DNA of 24,466 nucleotides from positions 1 to 24,466 of the forward strand of contig JAKRSG010000059.1 of the NCBI GenBank assembly GCA_022402405.1. The letters run 5' to 3'. This stretch comes from Bacteroidia bacterium (GTDB taxonomy: Bacteria; Bacteroidota; Bacteroidia; UKL13-3). Positions 7,301 through 15,316 of the stretch are shown one piece after another. Within the stretch, counting starts at the first letter, position 1, and the number at the start of each line of letters is the position of its first letter. The position numbers and the translations under genes are program-made. The notes under the pieces are model-generated. The model saw only the letters and a list, made by a program, of their open reading frames with translations. It was not told where the DNA came from and made no database searches.

Positions 7301-9988
7301 ACCGACTTAAAAGGAAAAATTGAGTATGCCAACCCATCTATGCAGCTAATTAGTGGTTATTCTAACGCAGAATTAGTGGGGGCTTACTCGTCTATATTTA
7401 AGTCGGAGTTTACCTCTGAATCTACTTTTAATGATTTATATGAAAGTTTACAAAGTGGAAAAGAATGGCAAGGGAAGTTTTATAATAAAAAGAAGAACGG
7501 AAAACTATTTATTGTTCAAAGTAATATAGCTCCTATCAAGAATCAAGATGGGGAGATTACGCATTATTTTGCGGTAGAGGAGGATATTACACAACAAGAA
7601 CAAATGCATGCCAACCTCCAAGCCAGTGAGCAACGCTTTGCAGAATTAGCTCAAAATAGTAAAACCGTTATTTGGGAGGTGGATGAGTTTGGTAAATATA
7701 CCTATGTAAGCGCAGCTTCATTGGATGTGTATGGTTATCATCCTCATGAAATGGTTGGTAGTATGTTTGTTTTTAACTTACATCCAGAAAGTGTAAGAGA
7801 AAAGTACAAACAAGATGGTTTTGCCATTCTTAATGGAGGTAAAAATTTAGGATCTTGGCTCAACCCAAAAATTAAAAAGGATGGAACTACTATTTGGACG
7901 GTTTCTAACGGTAAGCCCATATTAGATAGTTTTGGTAAGGTAATTGGTTTTAGAGGTGCAGATAACGATGTTTCAGCTCAGGTAGATGCGGAGGAAAGGC
8001 TCAAGAAAAGCGAGATAAAATACAGATTATTATTTAATGTTTCGCCTGACCCAATTTTAATATACAATAAAGAAGGTCAACTTCTCGAATTTAATGAAGC
8101 AAGTTGTTACTTGCTAAATTTGAGCAGAGATATTGTTACAGATAAAAACATTTTAGATTTTAGTGAGCAGTATCAAACTAATATAAAAACAGGTGTAAAA
8201 GATTTATTAGAGGAGTACAACAACCTTTGTTTAGAACAAGGATTTGTTAATTATGAATGGGTATTAAAATCTAAAAATAATAGGCCTGTTATTGTTTTGG
8301 TAAGTTGTGTGGCCATTGATTACAATGAGGGTACAGCTATTTATGCCACATGGAAAAACATTACCGCTATAAAAAATGCACAAGAGGAAATTGAGCGTTT
8401 TAAAACGGTAATGGATCAAGCATCTTATGGTTCTGCCATAAACGATTTAGATGGAAAATTCCTATACATAAACAAAGCTTTTGCCAATATGCATGGCTAT
8501 GAGCCAGAGGAGGTGCTTGGTAAAGATTTAACTTTGTTTCATAGTGCAGAGCAAAGACCCGAAGCTGAGCGTTTAGTGGAATTGCTTAAAGAAAATGGAG
8601 AGTTTGTAAACGAAGAGGTGGGTCATACTCATCGCAATGGACAAGGGTTCCCAACCTTAATGTCGGGTAAACTAATTAAAGATGAAAAGGGAGTACCTAA
8701 ATTTTTATCGGCTACTTGCATAGACATTACAGATAGAAAACGTACCGAGCAGATTATTCTTGATTTAAATCAAAACTTAGAGCAAAAGGTTTTGGATCGA
8801 ACCAATGAATTAATTTTAACTAATAAGAAACTAGAAGTTGCCAAACGCGAGGCAGATGAAGCAAACGAAGCAAAGAGCGTCTTTTTATCAAGAATGAGTC
8901 ATGAACTAAGAACGCCAATGAACTCTATTTTGGGATTTGCACAAATTCTTGAAATGACGAACCTTGAGGAGAAGCAAAAGAAAAGTGTTGCCCATATTAT
9001 TAAGAGTGGTACCCATCTTTTAAACCTTATTAATGAGGTTTTAGATATAGCGCGTATAGAATCTGGTAAAGTGAGTTTATCTATGGAAAGTGTAGAGGTA
9101 AATGCAGTTATTACGGAGGTTCTAGAGCTGGTATTCCCTTCTGCCGAATCTCGAAATATATCATTGAATTTTGTGCCTTCTGAAACTTATTTTGTGTTGG
9201 CCGACAAGCAAAGATTAAGGCAGGTAATAATTAATGTGGTTAACAATGCTATTAAATATAATAATGTAGGTGGTAAAGTTTGGATAGAAGCTAAAAGAGA
9301 AAGTGATTTAGTTAAGATTTTTATTCACGACAACGGCTTTGGAATAAAATCGGATGATGTTAATAAACTATTTACGCCCTTCGAGCGATTGGATGCAGAA
9401 AAATATCAAATTGAAGGAACGGGTTTAGGGCTTTCTGTGGTTAAGCAGCTTATGAATTCTATGGGCGGAATTATAGGTGTAGAGAGTAACTACGGCCAAG
9501 GAAGTACTTTTTGGTTAGCATTAAGCATGGCTAAATCTCAGGAAGAACGAATTGTGGAGTTAAAAGAATCTATTCAGGAAATTTCGCATTTACATGATGT
9601 GAATATCGTAAACAAACAAACTAATACAATTCTATATATCGAAGATAATATTTCTAATGTGGAGTTGGTAGAAACCATAATTAGTAGTACTCGCCCAGAA
9701 ATAAATTTAGTAACCAATACATATGGCGCTAATGCCGTTTCGTTAGCAAAAGAACATATGCCAAAATTAATTTTATTAGACCTGAACCTACCCGATATGC
9801 ATGGTAGTGAAGTGTTGGATAAATTAAAACTTGATCCTTTGGTTAATAAAATTCCAGTTGTTGTTGTAAGCGCTGATGCTATGGAAAAACAAGTACAATA
9901 TATGCTGAACCTAGGTGCGGTAAGGTATTTAACGAAACCTATACAAATGAAAGAGTTTTTAGATTTGATAGATCTTTATTGTAAATAA
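4400..9988 (+). CDS. Giant cytosolic hybrid histidine kinase: nine PAS, two GAF-like, HisKA, HATPase, REC
   Basis: The 1862-residue protein has no signal peptide or membrane span, so it should sense cytoplasmic cues. Order by eye: PAS (10-135); GAF (160-305); a second, divergent GAF-like region (315-435); PAS (441-560); PAS (567-695); PAS (695-822); PAS (823-948); PAS (948-1070); PAS (1075-1200); PAS (1201-1331); PAS (1331-1453); coiled coil (1453-1498); HisKA with SHELRTP and phospho-accepting His1501; HATPase_c with N box around Asn1615, DNGFGI at 1644 and GTGLGL at about 1673; receiver domain (1744-1862) with acidic pair Glu1748/Asp1749, phospho-accepting Asp1794 and Lys1846. All catalytic motifs are intact, so it should autophosphorylate and pass phosphate to its own receiver. 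The PAS units at 567 and 695 are close duplicates, and those at 823 and 1201 are related. No response regulator, Hpt protein or DNA-binding output lies beside it, so the phosphorelay partner must be elsewhere. Many PAS limits are approximate. Confidence 0.93.
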   Translation: MAKVKDSRFNDFQGVIERIDFGIVYQNINGLIEYANQSAQDILGLTFEQLTGRDSMHPEWKSVHPDGSEFPGNEHPAMQTLATGKPVSNKVMGIYHPNKQDYVWILVNSYPVLDGSNEKINGVFTSFKDITTQYLTQNDLEYQLILSGILIDATTKFINLELSEIDNQINNLLARIGSFLKVDRFYVFSYNFEKGTVTNTHEWCSEGIIPQKDNLQEFPMEIVAPWVELNKQGKPFIMEDCSLIPDEDPFKQVLIEQEIQSIYCTPILVKNRCIGMVGFDAVKAKYKFNDYEKNLLAVFAQLIANIEERKENNTKIFEALKELNGVYQISQLNAEMGLTNEDYFSKACEVIRESFYIPTKTYVCLEYLSNKYTSTPYVETKNILEKELRSSDNILLGKVKIAIPENNFFLESETEFLTTISRLILQKYNKDLFAESLLASEEKYRIIADNNYNWEFWEAPDGTFLYHSPSCINTTGYAAEEMLSDPEICHVMLHPKDIKGYEEHRKEVTEKKCAGKHSFRITTKTGELKYIEHVCQPVYSKAGVYLGTRGSNIDITDKVEALNKLTKSEQRLNNLLNSQTSYVLRTDLRGYHTFWNKAFEDAFGWMYKESGLSEADSLSSICEYDHHKAKETVTKCFKEPGKIFKVQFDKPAKDGSVVHTAWDFVCILDELGNPTEIQCIGIDITDSVRAYNKLQESEQWLESLLNSQTNYVLRTDMQGRHTYWNHSFEEAFGWIYEMGLNQEDSLKSICEHHHPRTLEAVNECISNPGKIVKVELDKPGKNNDIRTTLWEFLCLTNSSGEPSEIQCMGIDITERRKAEKQLFESEENYRLLFENSPDPILLISPEGIIIDCNIATELMLLATKADIIGKTPYDISPEFQPNGKLSKTYVKEIIDEVIKSNQLKFEWVHQKFNGENVLVSITLTLVNFGGKSFLLTAWRDITELRKAEIEVKKLSTVTEQNPLGIFITDLKGKIEYANPSMQLISGYSNAELVGAYSSIFKSEFTSESTFNDLYESLQSGKEWQGKFYNKKKNGKLFIVQSNIAPIKNQDGEITHYFAVEEDITQQEQMHANLQASEQRFAELAQNSKTVIWEVDEFGKYTYVSAASLDVYGYHPHEMVGSMFVFNLHPESVREKYKQDGFAILNGGKNLGSWLNPKIKKDGTTIWTVSNGKPILDSFGKVIGFRGADNDVSAQVDAEERLKKSEIKYRLLFNVSPDPILIYNKEGQLLEFNEASCYLLNLSRDIVTDKNILDFSEQYQTNIKTGVKDLLEEYNNLCLEQGFVNYEWVLKSKNNRPVIVLVSCVAIDYNEGTAIYATWKNITAIKNAQEEIERFKTVMDQASYGSAINDLDGKFLYINKAFANMHGYEPEEVLGKDLTLFHSAEQRPEAERLVELLKENGEFVNEEVGHTHRNGQGFPTLMSGKLIKDEKGVPKFLSATCIDITDRKRTEQIILDLNQNLEQKVLDRTNELILTNKKLEVAKREADEANEAKSVFLSRMSHELRTPMNSILGFAQILEMTNLEEKQKKSVAHIIKSGTHLLNLINEVLDIARIESGKVSLSMESVEVNAVITEVLELVFPSAESRNISLNFVPSETYFVLADKQRLRQVIINVVNNAIKYNNVGGKVWIEAKRESDLVKIFIHDNGFGIKSDDVNKLFTPFERLDAEKYQIEGTGLGLSVVKQLMNSMGGIIGVESNYGQGSTFWLALSMAKSQEERIVELKESIQEISHLHDVNIVNKQTNTILYIEDNISNVELVETIISSTRPEINLVTNTYGANAVSLAKEHMPKLILLDLNLPDMHGSEVLDKLKLDPLVNKIPVVVVSADAMEKQVQYMLNLGAVRYLTKPIQMKEFLDLIDLYCK

Positions 9989-10073
9989 GTTGTGTAGCTA
10001 ACAATTTCATTACAAAAAATTAATAGTAAGCTATTTTTTACTTATCACTTTTGCCTCATTAATAGGCAGAATT

Positions 10074-10934
10074 TTGCAAAAGCGTAAAATAGATTTGTTG
10101 GTAATCTCTGATGTACATTTAGGTACATATGGATGCCAAAGTAAGGCATTGTTAAATTATCTAAATTCTGTAAAGCCTAAAAGGGTTGTTTTAAACGGTG
10201 ATATCATAGACATGTGGCAGTTTAGCAAACGCTATTGGCCTAAGTCGCACATGAAGGTTATTCAAAAAATTACTAAATGGGTGAGCCAAGGTGTGGAGGT
10301 AGATTATATTACCGGAAATCATGATGAACTGCTCAGGAAGTTTGCTGGGTTTAAAATGGGATCCTTCCAAATTTGTAATAAGCTGGTTTTAGATTTAAAC
10401 GGACAAAAAACTTGGATTTTTCATGGAGATATTTTTGATGTTACCATGAAATATTCTAAATGGTTAACCCGATTAGGCTCGCATGGATATGATTTGTTAA
10501 TCTTAATAAATGCCCTTTGTAATTGGGTTTTGGCAAGAATGGGCAGAGAGAAAATCTCTCTTTCTAAAAACATAAAAAACAGCGTTAAAACAGCTGTTAA
10601 ATTTATTAATGACTTCGAAAGTATAACGGCAGAAATTGCTATCGCTAATGACTACAATTATGTACTATGCGGACATATTCATCATCCCGAAATAAAATTG
10701 GTTCAAACCGAAAAAGGTTCTGTAAATTATTTGAACTCGGGAGATTGGATAGAGAATTTATCTGCATTAGAATATAACCAAGGTGCTTGGAGCTTGTACA
10801 AATATAACCCCGAAGATTTTGAAGAGGAAGAAGAGGAGAAAAACGATTTGGTGATGATGAGTAACGACCAAATTTTTAATAAGCTCTTTGAAGAATTTAT
10901 GGGAGATAATGCAACTTTAAAAAAGAGTTCTTGA
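10074..10934 (+). CDS. LpxH-family metallophosphoesterase (UDP-2,3-diacylglucosamine diphosphatase-like)
   Basis: This 286-residue calcineurin-like phosphoesterase shows all metal motifs: SDVHLG (Asp13, His15), NGDIIDMW (Asp43), GNHDE (Asn82, His83), HGD (His117) and GHIHHPE (His201, His203). LpxH enzymes cleave UDP-2,3-diacylglucosamine to lipid X on the inner face of the inner membrane during lipid A synthesis. The Bacteroidota family with this length and acidic C-terminal tail (EEEEEE near 250-260) is often given that name, but the substrate is not proven. The frame is open from 10002 with no ATG or GTG before the first catalytic residue, and the TTG at 10074 gives the usual MQKRKIDLLVISD start, so TTG is chosen. 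The stop overlaps the next gene's ATG by one base. Confidence 0.82.
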   Translation: MQKRKIDLLVISDVHLGTYGCQSKALLNYLNSVKPKRVVLNGDIIDMWQFSKRYWPKSHMKVIQKITKWVSQGVEVDYITGNHDELLRKFAGFKMGSFQICNKLVLDLNGQKTWIFHGDIFDVTMKYSKWLTRLGSHGYDLLILINALCNWVLARMGREKISLSKNIKNSVKTAVKFINDFESITAEIAIANDYNYVLCGHIHHPEIKLVQTEKGSVNYLNSGDWIENLSALEYNQGAWSLYKYNPEDFEEEEEEKNDLVMMSNDQIFNKLFEEFMGDNATLKKSS

Positions 10935-11977
10935 TGAAAATTTTATATGCTGTTCAAGCAACGGGTAACGGACATATAACTCGTGCTATTGAAATTATTC
11001 CTCATTTAAAAATGTGGGGTAAAGTAGATGTTTTGGTGAGTGGTAGTGAGTCTGAAATTGAATTACCTTTTAAAGTAAAATATACCTTTAAAGGTTTGTC
11101 TTTTGTATTTGGTAATAACGGGGGCGTAGATATCTGGAAAACGTATAAAAAATTACATTCGTTAAAATTATGGCGCGAAATAAAATCATTACCCATTCAA
11201 AAATATGATTTAATTATTAGCGATTTTGAACCTATTTCTTGTTGGGCTGCTATAAAAGCAAAAAAGCCTTGTGTGGGTTTAAGCAATCAGTTAGCCACTT
11301 TGCATCCTTTGGCTCCGAAGCCTAATAAAATCGACTTGCTTGGTAAATGGGTGCTTCACAATTATGCTCCAGTTACCTATTCGTACGGGTTTCATTTTAA
11401 GCGGTTGGATCAACAAATATTTACGCCCATAATTAGGAAAGAAATTCGCGAGTTAACTGTAAGTAATGCCGGACATTATTTAGTATATCTACCTGCATAT
11501 TCTGATGCTAAAATTATAAAACATCTCTCTTCGTTTGAGAATATAAATTGGATGGTATTTTCTAAAAAATCGAAGAAAGAATATCAAGAAAAGAATGTGA
11601 CTATTCTACCTTTATCCCGACAACTATTTGCAGAAAAATTAGCTTCAGCTGAAGGGGTAATTTGCAACGCAGGATTTGGTACTTGTAGTGAAGCGTTGTT
11701 TCTGCAAAAAAAGTTGTTAGTTATTCCTATGAAAACGCAATTTGAACAGCATTGTAATGCCGCCATGCTAGATGAAATGGGTGTTACGGTTATCAAGAAA
11801 TTGGGTAAAAAGCATTTGTCTAAAATAGAATTTTGGCTTTCTGAGGGTAAATCAATTGAAGTAGATTACCCAGATAATACAGCAGATATTATTAAAACCA
11901 TAGTTCAAAACCATGGAATAATGCCCAAAGAAGTGTCTATGGATTTAGAAAATACTGGTTTGTTTGAACAATTATAA
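10934..11977 (+). CDS. MurG-like GT-B glycosyltransferase family protein
   Basis: The product is 347 residues. The N-terminal MKILYAVQATGNGHITRA resembles the glycine-rich acceptor loop of MurG/diacylglycerol glucosyltransferase-type GT-B enzymes. The C-terminal GFGTCSEALFLQKKLLVIP followed by FEQHCNAAMLDEMG matches the nucleotide-sugar-binding half of that fold. No membrane span is obvious, so a cytosolic or peripheral membrane protein is likely. The ATG at 10934 shares its A with the TGA of the phosphoesterase (TGATG), indicating translational coupling; a TTG one codon upstream is possible but unnecessary. The pairing with an LpxH-like enzyme suggests glycolipid or envelope sugar work. Donor and acceptor cannot be read from sequence. 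Confidence 0.8.
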   Translation: MKILYAVQATGNGHITRAIEIIPHLKMWGKVDVLVSGSESEIELPFKVKYTFKGLSFVFGNNGGVDIWKTYKKLHSLKLWREIKSLPIQKYDLIISDFEPISCWAAIKAKKPCVGLSNQLATLHPLAPKPNKIDLLGKWVLHNYAPVTYSYGFHFKRLDQQIFTPIIRKEIRELTVSNAGHYLVYLPAYSDAKIIKHLSSFENINWMVFSKKSKKEYQEKNVTILPLSRQLFAEKLASAEGVICNAGFGTCSEALFLQKKLLVIPMKTQFEQHCNAAMLDEMGVTVIKKLGKKHLSKIEFWLSEGKSIEVDYPDNTADIIKTIVQNHGIMPKEVSMDLENTGLFEQL

Positions 11978-13319
11978 TCGCTGCAATTTGTTAAAAGCAT
12001 CAGATTTTCCGGCTGATTTTGTATGGGGTGTTTCGAGTGCCGCGGCGCAAACTGAAGGCGCTGCATCTAAAGATGGTAGAGGTCCTTCTATTTGGGATGA
12101 TTTTGCCAAACGAAAGAAGGTAAAAGGGAATCAATCTCCAGAACAAGCCTGCGAGTTTTATGATAGATTTGAAGAGGATATTCTATTGTTAAAATCGCTT
12201 GGTATCCCTAATTTTAGATTCTCTATTTCTTGGTCGAGAATATTACCTGATGGAACGGGTGCGGTAAATAAAGCCGGAATAAACTTCTATCATAAGCTAA
12301 TAGATACTTGCTTACAAAACGGAATCGAGCCTTGGATTACTTTATATCATTGGGATTTACCACTTGCCTTAGAAAAAAAAGGTGGTTGGAAGAATAGAGA
12401 AATTATACATTGGTTTAAAGATTATGCAGCCGTTTGTTTAGCCGAATATGGAGAAAAAGTTAAGCATTGGATGCTGTTAAATGAGCCATTAGTTTTTACT
12501 GGAGCAGGTTATTTTGCAGGCTATCATGCACCGGGCAAAAGAGGCATGAGCAATTTTTTGGCAGCGGCTTATCATGCAGCTTTGGCTCAGGGTTATGTTT
12601 CTAAATTTATAAAGACTAATTACCCAAATGTGCAAGTAGGTGCCACGTTTAGCTGCTCTTTTAACACTCCCTATTCGTTAAAAGAAAAGGATTTAAATGC
12701 CTGTAAAAGGGTAGATACTTTGCTTAATAAATTTTTTATTGAACCTAATTTGGGATTGGGATTTCCTGTGAAAGAGCTCTCGGCTTTAAAAGCAATTAAC
12801 AAGCATATGCAGCCGGGTGATGAAGAAATGTTAAAAGCAGATTTTGATTTTATTGGTCTGCAAGTATACACACGAGAAGTTATTGCTCACAGCTTTTTTA
12901 CGCCTTACCTGCGAGCTAAAATTGTTTCTGCTAGCAAGCGAAAAGTGTTTCATACTAACATGAATTGGGAGGTTTATCCGGATGCTATTTTTGAGGTTAT
13001 AAAATTATTTTCTGCCTACGAAGGGGTTAAAAAAATTTACATAACAGAAAATGGTGCGTCGTTCTCCGACCAACTGCTAAATGGCAGAGTGCACGATTTT
13101 CACCGACAAGATTATTTAGAGAAACACATTAAAAAATTACACGAGGCTTCATTGTTTTTTCCTAAACTAAAGGGATATTTTGTTTGGTCGGCCACCGATA
13201 ATTTTGAGTGGACAGAAGGCTACAAACAACGTTTTGGAATCATACACATTAACTATGAAACCTTAGAGCGGACAGTCAAAGATTCTGCATATTGGTACAG
13301 AGATTTCTTAAGTAATTAA
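11964..13319 (+). CDS. Glycoside hydrolase family 1 protein (beta-glucosidase-like)
   Basis: This is a nearly full-length GH1 (alpha/beta)8-barrel of up to 451 residues. It opens with DFPADFVWGVSSAAAQTEGA, contains YHWDLPLALE, the acid/base glutamate in LLNEP (Glu174 in this numbering), the nucleophile in YITENGAS (Glu362) and SATDNFEWTEGYKQRFG near the C-terminus. It should retain hydrolysis of a beta-linked glucoside or similar sugar. There is no signal peptide, so it acts in the cytosol. No ATG exists before the conserved core. TTG at 11964 overlaps the glycosyltransferase by 14 bp; TTG at 11988 gives MLKASDFPADF, starts 10 bp after the upstream stop and fits the family about equally well or better. 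The longer form is given here. Its stop is one base from the convergent HAD gene. Confidence 0.92.
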   Translation: MNNYNRCNLLKASDFPADFVWGVSSAAAQTEGAASKDGRGPSIWDDFAKRKKVKGNQSPEQACEFYDRFEEDILLLKSLGIPNFRFSISWSRILPDGTGAVNKAGINFYHKLIDTCLQNGIEPWITLYHWDLPLALEKKGGWKNREIIHWFKDYAAVCLAEYGEKVKHWMLLNEPLVFTGAGYFAGYHAPGKRGMSNFLAAAYHAALAQGYVSKFIKTNYPNVQVGATFSCSFNTPYSLKEKDLNACKRVDTLLNKFFIEPNLGLGFPVKELSALKAINKHMQPGDEEMLKADFDFIGLQVYTREVIAHSFFTPYLRAKIVSASKRKVFHTNMNWEVYPDAIFEVIKLFSAYEGVKKIYITENGASFSDQLLNGRVHDFHRQDYLEKHIKKLHEASLFFPKLKGYFVWSATDNFEWTEGYKQRFGIIHINYETLERTVKDSAYWYRDFLSN

Positions 13320-13320
13320 A

Positions 13321-13974
13321 TTAACGCAAAGACTCTAAACATGCTACAAACTCGTGCATGGATTCAAGTTTAAAATCGGCAATAGAAAATTTTGGATCCG
13401 ATTGTTTCTCTTTTTCTGGAACGGCCACACACAGCATTTTAGCTGCTTTAGCGGCTATAACTCCGTTTAAAGAATCCTCTACCACCAAGCAGGTATTTGG
13501 GTCTGAACCTAATTGTTTTGCAGCGCTTATAAAAATAGCTGGATGTGGCTTACCATAAGGTTCGCTTTCGGCAGAGTATAATAAATCGAAGTAGGAGGTA
13601 ATACCTAATCTGCTTACCACTACTTCTATTAATTGCATGCTAGAAGAAGAAGCTAAAGCTGTTTTATATCCCATTTTTCTGCTATACTCTAAGCTTTCTA
13701 TAACACCTGGCAGCGCTACAGCTTCTTGGCCTAGTATGGTTTTCATGCAGTTTATGATATCGGCTTCTGTTTTCTGAAAGTTTGGTTCAGGCCAATTTTG
13801 ATAGCGATACCAATGTTCTACCACTTCGTTTAAACGAAAGCCCATTACCTCGCGTAAGAGTTCATCGTTTAACGCTAATCCTAGTTCACCAAATACTGCT
13901 TTCTCTGCTTTTTTCCAGTAGGGCTCAGAATCTACCAAAAGCCCATCCATATCAAATAAAATAGTATCTATCAC
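13321..13974 (-). CDS. HAD-superfamily sugar-phosphate phosphatase (HxpB-like)
   Basis: The product is a 217-residue HAD subfamily IA enzyme with a helical cap. Motif I is FDMDGLLVDS (nucleophile Asp8, acid/base Asp10), motif II is ALASSSS, motif III is the lysine in GKPHP, and motif IV is VVEDSLNG. The whole pattern resembles HxpB (YniC), which removes phosphate from hexitol phosphates and 2-deoxyglucose-6-phosphate. The exact substrate here is inferred only by resemblance. The start is GTG at 13974, which shares its first G with the pepP stop TAG (TAGTG), so translation is probably coupled to pepP. It is the last gene of the murF-pepP run. Confidence 0.88.
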   Translation of the reverse strand: MIDTILFDMDGLLVDSEPYWKKAEKAVFGELGLALNDELLREVMGFRLNEVVEHWYRYQNWPEPNFQKTEADIINCMKTILGQEAVALPGVIESLEYSRKMGYKTALASSSSMQLIEVVVSRLGITSYFDLLYSAESEPYGKPHPAIFISAAKQLGSDPNTCLVVEDSLNGVIAAKAAKMLCVAVPEKEKQSDPKFSIADFKLESMHEFVACLESLR

Positions 13975-15275
13975 TAGGCGTTCATTATCATTTCTATCTC
14001 TTCTGCCTCAATCGGAATATGTGCCATTAAATCTTGGCAGCCATTGGCTGTTATCAAAATTTCGTTTTCTAAGCGAATGCCAATTTTCTCTTCTGCAATG
14101 TATATTCCCGGCTCGCAGCTAAATGTCATGCCAGCCTGCATTGGCTCATAACGCATGCCTACATCGTGCACGTCTATTCCTAAGAAATGGCTGGTGCCAT
14201 GCATGAAGTACTTTTTATAGGCAGGCCAACTCGGATTTTGTTTCTGAATATCGTGCATACTCAGTAAACCCAAGTCTACTAATTCTTTCTCCATTAATTG
14301 TCCAACTTGTACATGATACTCCATTAACATAGTGCCGGGTTTTAACAATTCTTTGGCCGCTTTCATTACTCTAAGAACGGCGTTGTAAACGGCTTTCTGA
14401 CGAGCAGTAAATTTACCGTTAACAGGCAATGTACGCGTCATGTCGCTTGCATAGTTAGCATAATCTGCACCGCTATCCAATAACAATAAATCTCCATCTT
14501 GGCATTGCTGATTATTGTCTACATAATGAAGAATACACGAGTTGGCACCGCTAGCCACGATAGGATGGAAAGAATGACCGCGTGCTCTATTTTTTAGGTA
14601 TTCATGAATAACTTCCGCCTCAATTTCATATTCCCAAACGCCAGGTTTAACAAACTTGGCTACTCTGCGAATCATTTTTTCACTGATAGAAATAGCCACC
14701 TTCATTAAGTCTAATTCAATCTCAGATTTAATAGAACGCAGACGTTGTAAAATAGGTGCTGCACGCTCGTATTCGTGCAAAGGATATGCATTTCTAATCT
14801 CCTGGGCAAAGCGTAAACTTTGGTAAGGAGTCTGAATAACGGCGCGATCGTTTTCGTTTAGGTTCAGGTAAATATTACTCGAATAATTGATGATAGCATG
14901 AATCTTACTTTTAAATTCATCGTACCAAAATATGTTTTGAACCCCACTCACTTCTCTGGCATCTTCTGGCGTAAGTTTATGGCCGTTCCAAACAATCATC
15001 ATGTCGCTGGTACGCTTTATAAACAAGGCCTCGCGATATTCTGGTACTACACAATCGGGGGCAATTACCAATATACATTCTTCTTGGTCTACGCCACTCA
15101 ACCAAAATAAATCAGAATTTTGTTTAAAGGTATGCGTGGCATCACCATTCCAAGGATGCTCATCGTTTGAGTGAAATATAGCAATGCTATTAGGTTTTAA
15201 TTGCGCGGCAAATTTCTTTCTGTTCTCAATAAACAAGCTATTTTTTATAGTATCGTATTTGGTTGTTCTTCTCAT
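13974..15275 (-). CDS. pepP: Xaa-Pro aminopeptidase (aminopeptidase P, M24B)
   Basis: This 433-residue cytosolic dimanganese peptidase removes an N-terminal residue that precedes proline. An AMP_N domain fills about residues 10-150 (HSNDEHPWNGDATHTF; DLFWLSG) and the pita-bread catalytic domain follows from about 185. The five expected metal ligands are present: Asp267 (LLLDSGA), Asp278 (ASDMTRT), His359 (HGTSHFLG), Glu388 (SCEPGIY) and Glu403 (IRLENE). Length is typical for the family. It starts at an ATG 41 bp after the murF stop on the same strand and overlaps the HAD gene by one base, so it is probably in one transcript with both. Confidence 0.95.
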   Translation of the reverse strand: MRRTTKYDTIKNSLFIENRKKFAAQLKPNSIAIFHSNDEHPWNGDATHTFKQNSDLFWLSGVDQEECILVIAPDCVVPEYREALFIKRTSDMMIVWNGHKLTPEDAREVSGVQNIFWYDEFKSKIHAIINYSSNIYLNLNENDRAVIQTPYQSLRFAQEIRNAYPLHEYERAAPILQRLRSIKSEIELDLMKVAISISEKMIRRVAKFVKPGVWEYEIEAEVIHEYLKNRARGHSFHPIVASGANSCILHYVDNNQQCQDGDLLLLDSGADYANYASDMTRTLPVNGKFTARQKAVYNAVLRVMKAAKELLKPGTMLMEYHVQVGQLMEKELVDLGLLSMHDIQKQNPSWPAYKKYFMHGTSHFLGIDVHDVGMRYEPMQAGMTFSCEPGIYIAEEKIGIRLENEILITANGCQDLMAHIPIEAEEIEMIMNA

Positions 15276-15316
15276 GATTATTCTAATTTAAAGGCTGCAA
15301 TCTATAAAAAATAAAA

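Noticed and set aside
9989..10073. Possible terminator after the hybrid kinase (AGTAA / TTACT with an 8-base loop)
   Set aside because: Only five A/T-rich pairs with a large loop and no clean T-run follow; too weak to call.
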